Assembly (NCBI GenBank): GCA_012961565.1
Contig: DTZC01000060.1
Location: 1 to 9,191 of the forward strand
Length of the DNA stretch: 9,191 nucleotides
Source: Dehalococcoidia bacterium
Lineage (GTDB): Bacteria; Chloroflexota; Dehalococcoidia; GIF9; UBA5629
Direction: 5' to 3'
Part shown: in pieces, positions 7,271-9,191 of the stretch
Numbering within the stretch: position 1 is the first letter of the stretch
How the letters are laid out: each line of letters opens with the position of its first letter
Notes under the pieces: model-generated
Database searches by the model: none
Told to the model about the DNA's origin: nothing
What the model saw: only the letters and a program-made list of their open reading frames with translations
Made by a program: the position numbers and the translations under genes

Positions 7271-7299
7271 AATCTATCAGAAATTGCCAGATTTTACAA
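7271..7299 (-). promoter_or_regulatory. Possible sigma-70-like promoter for the heme operon
   Basis: On the minus strand TTGTAA (7299-7294) and TAGATT (7276-7271) are separated by 17 bases, each matching the sigma-70 consensus at four of six positions. They lie just upstream of the first ATG of the regulator remnant at 7257, which would leave a very short leader. The surrounding stretch 7261-7320 is clearly AT-richer than the flanking genes. The rest of the 205-base divergent intergenic region shows no RNA gene or riboswitch that I recognise. This is a weak pattern match only. Confidence 0.25.
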
Positions 7300-7462
7300 A
7301 TTTTTTCATATCCATTTAAGATATGGGGACAGCGGAATTTCGTGTTGTTCAGAATGGTGCAACCAAGGACAAGGACTGCTTCATGCACCAGATGTCCGTA
7401 GTTTGGAAGCTGTCCGGTATGTAGCGAACTGCGCACGATGGAATTGACCCTGCTGACAAGCG

Positions 7463-8353
7463 GTGCTACTATGTGTGATAGTAGTCTTGACTGATTTAAA
7501 TCTGTGGGCACTGGGAGGCATCGGGCTAGTTGCCGGCGTTATGGGCTCGATGCTGGGAGTTGGCGGTGGCATCATTATTGTGCCTCTTCTTACCTTGGTT
7601 CTGCGTTTGCCAATTCATGTAGCTATCGGTAGCAGCCTTGTAGCTATTGTAGCTACCTCCTGCACTGCAACATACCTATATGCCAAGGACCGCCTGGCAA
7701 ACATAAGGTTAGCTCTACTTTTGGGCACGACAACTACTCCTGGAGCTGTCACAGGTGGTCTGATTGCAGCCATCATTGCTACACCGGTGTTAAATGTCCT
7801 TTTTGGACTTGTCCTCGCCTACATTGCCTATACCATGATGAGACGCGGCAGTCTAATCGCTGAGGACCTGGCATCTGAAGAAGCGTCGATTTACCCGCCA
7901 AAAAGTAGTGCTAGCAGCTTATCCAGCTCGCTGGCAGGTTCATTTTATGATCGACACCTGAGCCAGACTGTTAGTTACAAAGTCAACTGCATACGCGAAG
8001 GCCTGAGTGCCAGCTTCTTTTCCGGCATCCTCTCGAGCTTGCTTGGTATTGGAGGCGGTATCATCAATGTGCCAGTGATGCATCTGGTAATGAAAATGCC
8101 GATGAAGGCAACAATCGCTACCAGTAGCTTTGTCATAGCGATCACAACTGCGGTTGGTGCTTTGATCTACTATTATTATGGGCTTCTACAGCCTGTGGTA
8201 CTGGCACCTCTGGTCATTGCTGTCATCTTGGGAGCCCGGCTGGGCAGCGAATTGACACAGCGGGCTGCAAGTGTATTGCTCAGGCGTATATTCGGAGTCA
8301 TATTACTTATTACGGCTGCCCTAATGTTTCTCAGGGCGGCACGCATAATATAA
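7463..8353 (+). CDS. TauE/SafE-family permease (putative sulfite/organosulfonate exporter)
   Basis: This is an integral membrane protein of 296 residues built from two repeated halves, as in the TauE/SafE (DUF81) family. The first half has G-S-M-L-G-V-G-G-G-I-I-I-V-P-L-L (28-43) and the second has S-S-L-L-G-I-G-G-G-I-I-N-V-P (191-204), the paired glycine-rich motifs of this fold. About eight hydrophobic segments are separated by a Ser-rich polar loop near 133-178. Characterised relatives move sulfite, taurine-derived or sulfoacetate-type anions, but the substrate cannot be read from the sequence. The start is uncertain: GTG 7463 gives a hydrophobic extension, whereas TTG 7487 gives M-T-D-L-N-L-W directly before the first membrane segment. 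Neither has a strong ribosome site. A perfect inverted repeat lies between the two starts. The gene is divergent from the heme operon and followed by a DUF1634 gene, a common partner. Confidence 0.9.
   Translation: MLLCVIVVLTDLNLWALGGIGLVAGVMGSMLGVGGGIIIVPLLTLVLRLPIHVAIGSSLVAIVATSCTATYLYAKDRLANIRLALLLGTTTTPGAVTGGLIAAIIATPVLNVLFGLVLAYIAYTMMRRGSLIAEDLASEEASIYPPKSSASSLSSSLAGSFYDRHLSQTVSYKVNCIREGLSASFFSGILSSLLGIGGGIINVPVMHLVMKMPMKATIATSSFVIAITTAVGALIYYYYGLLQPVVLAPLVIAVILGARLGSELTQRAASVLLRRIFGVILLITAALMFLRAARII
7466..7484. promoter_or_regulatory. Perfect 7-bp inverted repeat at the start of the permease gene
   Basis: CTACTAT and ATAGTAG flank a 5-base spacer GTGTG. If translation begins at GTG 7463 the repeat is coding. 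If it begins at TTG 7487 the repeat occupies the ribosome-binding region directly before the start, where it could be an operator or an RNA hairpin. It has no T tract after it, so it is not an intrinsic terminator. No regulator family is recognised from the half-site. Confidence 0.35.
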
Positions 8354-8406
8354 AGTGACTAACAAGCAAATCCTTTTCACACTTAGTGTAACCGCAGGAG
8401 CGCTTA

Positions 8407-8423
8407 GCTGGGGTTAGCCCAGC
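8407..8423 (+). other. Short GC-rich hairpin between permease and DUF1634 genes
   Basis: GCTGGG and CCCAGC pair across the loop GTTAG. The hairpin sits in the 107-base gap between the two genes. No run of T follows, so it does not fit an intrinsic terminator. It may be an RNA-stability or processing element, or chance. A small 11-base palindrome (ACACT-T-AGTGT, 8379-8389) lies just upstream. Confidence 0.3.
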
Positions 8424-8460
8424 ATTGCATTGGCGGGCATGAGGATAGTACGGACTTAAG

Positions 8461-8826
8461 ATGAGCAAAGACAGTGCCGAACCCAAACGCGGCAGACACT
8501 ACGTGGATAGCTGGCTCAGCCTCAGCCTCAAAACAGGCGTTGTTGTTTCGCTAGCACTGACTATGCTGGGGCTTATCCTCGCTATCATTGCTGGAATAGA
8601 GGAGGCAGGACCTCCAGTCTCGTCGGGTCAGTTGCTGCAGGAGCTCTCAGAGCTGGAGGCGACGGCTGTTATCACTTTGGGAGTCATAATTCTGTTGCTT
8701 ACGCCTATTCTGCCAGTGCTTATAGTAATGGTTGCTTTCTTGAGAGAGAAGGACAGGTTATATCTCGGTATCTCGGCTGTAGTCCTCTGCTTCCTAGCTG
8801 TGAGTTTTATCTTAGCAGTGATTTAA
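8461..8826 (+). CDS. DUF1634 family membrane protein
   Basis: This is a small membrane protein of 121 residues with a polar N-terminus and three predicted membrane segments (about 24-46, 68-92 and 101-121). The pattern agrees with DUF1634: a glycine-rich first helix (M-L-G-L-I-L), then L-G-V-I-I-L-L-L-T-P-I-L-P-V-L (73-87), and a charged turn R-E-K-D-R-L-Y (95-101) before the last helix. Members are often encoded beside TauE/SafE permeases, as here, and may assist them; no biochemical function is established that I can name. In relatives the turn after T-P often carries Arg before Val, where Pro85 is found here. The ATG has only a weak GGA (8452-8454) as ribosome site. It lies 107 bases after the permease stop, so co-transcription is plausible but not shown. 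Confidence 0.82.
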   Translation: MSKDSAEPKRGRHYVDSWLSLSLKTGVVVSLALTMLGLILAIIAGIEEAGPPVSSGQLLQELSELEATAVITLGVIILLLTPILPVLIVMVAFLREKDRLYLGISAVVLCFLAVSFILAVI

Positions 8827-8864
8827 ATTGACCGGTAGGAGTAGCTATGCTATGATTGCCTTAG

Positions 8865-9134
8865 ATGTCTGCGCTCAGCGACCTCTACAGGGAAATTGAA
8901 CGCTGCCAGGACTGCGAGTTAGCTAAATATCGCACCAGAGTAGTGCCCGGCGAAGGACCGGAGAAAGCCGACCTGCTTTTCATTGGTGAGGCACCAGGAT
9001 GGCATGAAGACCAGCAAGGACGCCCCTTTGTTGGTCCGGCGGGCAAGTATCTTGATGAACTTCTAGCCTCCATCGGCTTGAAACGCACCGAGGTATACAT
9101 TGCCAATGTTATCAAAAACGTAGAGATGTCATGA
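8865..9134 (+). CDS. Type-4 uracil-DNA glycosylase, 3'-truncated at a junction
   Basis: The first 84 residues are the N-terminal half of a family 4 (Fe-S) uracil-DNA glycosylase, which excises uracil from DNA in base-excision repair. Seen are Cys14 and Cys17, the first two 4Fe-4S ligands, and the active-site block G-E-A-P-G (41-45), E-D (48-49), G-R-P-F-V-G-P-A-G (52-60). Then I-A-N-V-I-K (79-84) appears, after which homologues continue with a Cys-Arg-Pro-Pro stretch and the other two cluster cysteines. Here homology stops after Lys84 (base 9116); five unrelated codons lead to TGA at 9132. Full members have about 190-220 residues, so this product would lack the second half of the cluster site and the catalytic His motif and should be inactive. 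A good AGGAG (8837-8841) lies 23 bases before the ATG and instead serves an ATG at 8847 that stops after two codons. Confidence 0.85.
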   Translation: MSALSDLYREIERCQDCELAKYRTRVVPGEGPEKADLLFIGEAPGWHEDQQGRPFVGPAGKYLDELLASIGLKRTEVYIANVIKNVEMS

Positions 9135-9191
9135 TAGAGGCATTTGGAAAAGTTGGATGGAAACTGCACAAGCCTAATGCAAGTATGTTTA
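9110..9191 (+). CDS. Internal fragment of a class I/II aminotransferase (AlaC/DapL-like)
   Basis: The frame with codons starting at 9110 (a different frame from the glycosylase) reads Y-Q-K-R-R-D-V-M-I-E-A-F and then G-K-V-G-W-K-L-H-K-P-N-A-S-M-F up to the window edge. This matches the C-terminal-domain stretch of PLP-dependent class I/II aminotransferases such as AlaC and LL-diaminopimelate aminotransferase. In that family a Y-x-x-R-R-D-x-x-x helix is followed by G-W-x-x-x-x-P-x-A-S-M-Y-V-W. The pattern is specific, but only 27 codons are visible and no start is present. The fragment is an interior piece joined to the glycosylase gene at about 9110-9118. Confidence 0.72.

Noticed and set aside
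7220..7511. Small open frames on both strands in the divergent intergenic region
   Set aside because: Their translations show no recognisable family, hydrophobic pattern or ribosome site, and they conflict with the regulator remnant or the permease.
9117..9191. Group II intron, intein or insertion sequence interrupting the glycosylase
   Set aside because: There is no intron-like 5' GUGYG start, no intein Cys/Ser start and no terminal inverted repeat; the downstream sequence is aminotransferase coding instead.
1..9191. CRISPR array, tRNA or rRNA genes, transposase
   Set aside because: No repeated spacer pattern, cloverleaf or rRNA core, or transposase-like protein was seen by eye on either strand.

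Overview
The window reads as a chromosomal fragment, probably one metagenome contig, from an anaerobic bacterium. Most of it is a minus-strand operon for siroheme-dependent (alternative, Ahb) heme biosynthesis, a route known from sulfate reducers, methanogens and some other anaerobes. Moderate base composition, the gene mix (GH57-type DUF1926 domain, radical SAM heme enzymes, TauE/SafE with DUF1634, type-4 uracil-DNA glycosylase) and protein style would fit a Dehalococcoidia-like Chloroflexota, but that placement is inference.

Layout. Bases 1-407 (+) hold the C-terminal end of a probable GH57 amylase/glucanotransferase-type protein, convergent with the heme operon. The operon is transcribed right to left: a decayed MerR-like regulator (7257-6609), ahbC (6577-5408), ahbD (5418-4309), a fused ahbA-ahbB (4322-3327), a precorrin-2 dehydrogenase (3330-2674), hemA (2668-1388) and hemC (1346-432). 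From ahbC to sirC the genes overlap by 4-14 bases, and the later gaps are 5 and 41 bases, so this looks like one transcript. HemA and HemC supply tetrapyrrole precursor. The dehydrogenase makes sirohydrochlorin. AhbAB decarboxylates siroheme, AhbC gives Fe-coproporphyrin III and AhbD gives heme b. HemL, HemB, HemD, uroporphyrinogen methyltransferase and the ferrochelatase are not in the window.

To the right, transcribed the other way, are a TauE/SafE-family permease (7463-8353), a DUF1634 membrane protein (8461-8826) and a truncated type-4 uracil-DNA glycosylase (8865 onward). The 7258-7462 intergenic stretch separates the two divergent units. It carries a weak promoter-like pair facing the operon, and an inverted repeat lies at the start of the permease gene.

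The main surprises are two. First, the reading frame just upstream of ahbC is the remnant of a MerR-type DNA-binding protein with a helical C-terminal domain. It is broken by three frameshifts (one an exact 4-bp tandem duplication) and one in-frame TGA, yet every segment is still recognisable. Second, near base 9117 the glycosylase gene switches abruptly, in another frame, into the interior of a class I/II aminotransferase across a short shared sequence. This is either a deletion fusion or, more likely, a chimeric contig end.
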